The notes under the pieces were generated by a model. That model was not told the origin of the DNA and searched no databases. It saw only the letters and a program-made list of their open reading frames with translations. From the NCBI GenBank assembly GCA_026182355.1, contig JAPFBL010000357.1, forward strand, positions 186,001-250,000: a DNA stretch of 64,000 nucleotides, given 5' to 3'. The number at the start of each line of letters is the position of its first letter. The first letter of the stretch is position 1. Both the position numbers and the translations under genes were made by a program. Positions 63,726-64,000 of the stretch are shown here, one piece after another. Source of the stretch: Hermatobates lingyangjiaoensis (taxonomy: Eukaryota; Arthropoda; Insecta; Hemiptera; Hermatobatidae).

Positions 63726-64000
63726 ATATATATATATGATAAATGATATCATAAACATTTAAAAGACATTTTTTGATATGAATACATTTATGTAAACAGT
63801 TTTAAGAAATTACCAATGTATTAATTTATGAAAGTTGTTAATATGATGATTTGTTGTTTGTTTTCCTTGATAAGTGTGTTTACGTTTGTCTTGGGAAAAT
63901 ACTTAACAACAGGGGGTCAGCCCTGAGAGCATGGCAAACTAGGTTAAGCCCTAACAAGGCAGTGAGAGAGAAAGGGGGGGTTTTTCAGGCCTAAGATTGA
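63726..64000. other. Unassigned DNA to window end
   Basis: AT-rich, then GGGGGTCAGCCCTGAGAG and a G-run near 63974. No feature could be named. Confidence 0.35.

Overview
The window looks like intergenic or intronic DNA from an AT-rich invertebrate animal genome. It has tRNA-derived SINEs, a mariner transposase remnant, hAT-type ends, long TA microsatellites and many Penelope-like element (PLE) remnants. Some SINE tails end in (CCTAA)n, the arthropod-type telomere motif. That is a hint, not proof, of an arthropod or related host. No intact host gene, rRNA or stand-alone tRNA gene could be supported.

Layout. 1-3.7 kb: AT-rich DNA with a 1.4-kb inverted repeat. 3.7-10.4 kb: two copies of one SINE family in opposite orientation, about 1 kb apart. 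In the first, the 3' tail module has grown into a 96-bp tandem array. In the second, the internal module has grown into a 4.2-kb array of 68-bp units. 10.5-23 kb: PLE half-elements and foldbacks, a SINE and one unrecognised coding-like stretch. 23-33 kb: clustered SINEs, LINE 3' ends whose tail is shared with one SINE subtype, a transposon with CAGTGGCGT ends, and one copy of a repeat (K) that recurs inverted at 58-60 kb. 33-64 kb: foldbacks of several PLE lineages, one badly decayed PLE with recognisable N-terminal, reverse transcriptase and GIY-YIG parts (40.5-43.6 kb), two hAT-type elements, an internally deleted mariner, more SINEs and simple repeats.

Local names. PLE-A to PLE-J are labels for foldback or half-element families that share one architecture: an RNA-like motif CTGANGA, one nucleotide, a hairpin, GAAA, a short self-complementary stretch, then bases that pair with those just before CTGANGA. 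This has the layout of a minimal hammerhead ribozyme, apart from the extra nucleotide before stem II. Several families run from it into a coding remnant of the form FRKLEK..KK..AK.G..FN..C..EGLLP..TN. Hammerhead ribozymes in PLE terminal repeats are established knowledge; assigning these sequences to that class is my inference. SINE-1 is tRNA head, body and native tail ending in CCTAA repeats; SINE-2 is the same head and body with a LINE-type tail.

How the parts relate. The PLEs supply mobile ribozyme-like modules, mostly as head-to-head pairs beside TA microsatellites. The LINE shares its 3' end with SINE-2, as in classic LINE/SINE pairs. The SINEs in turn seeded two satellite arrays.
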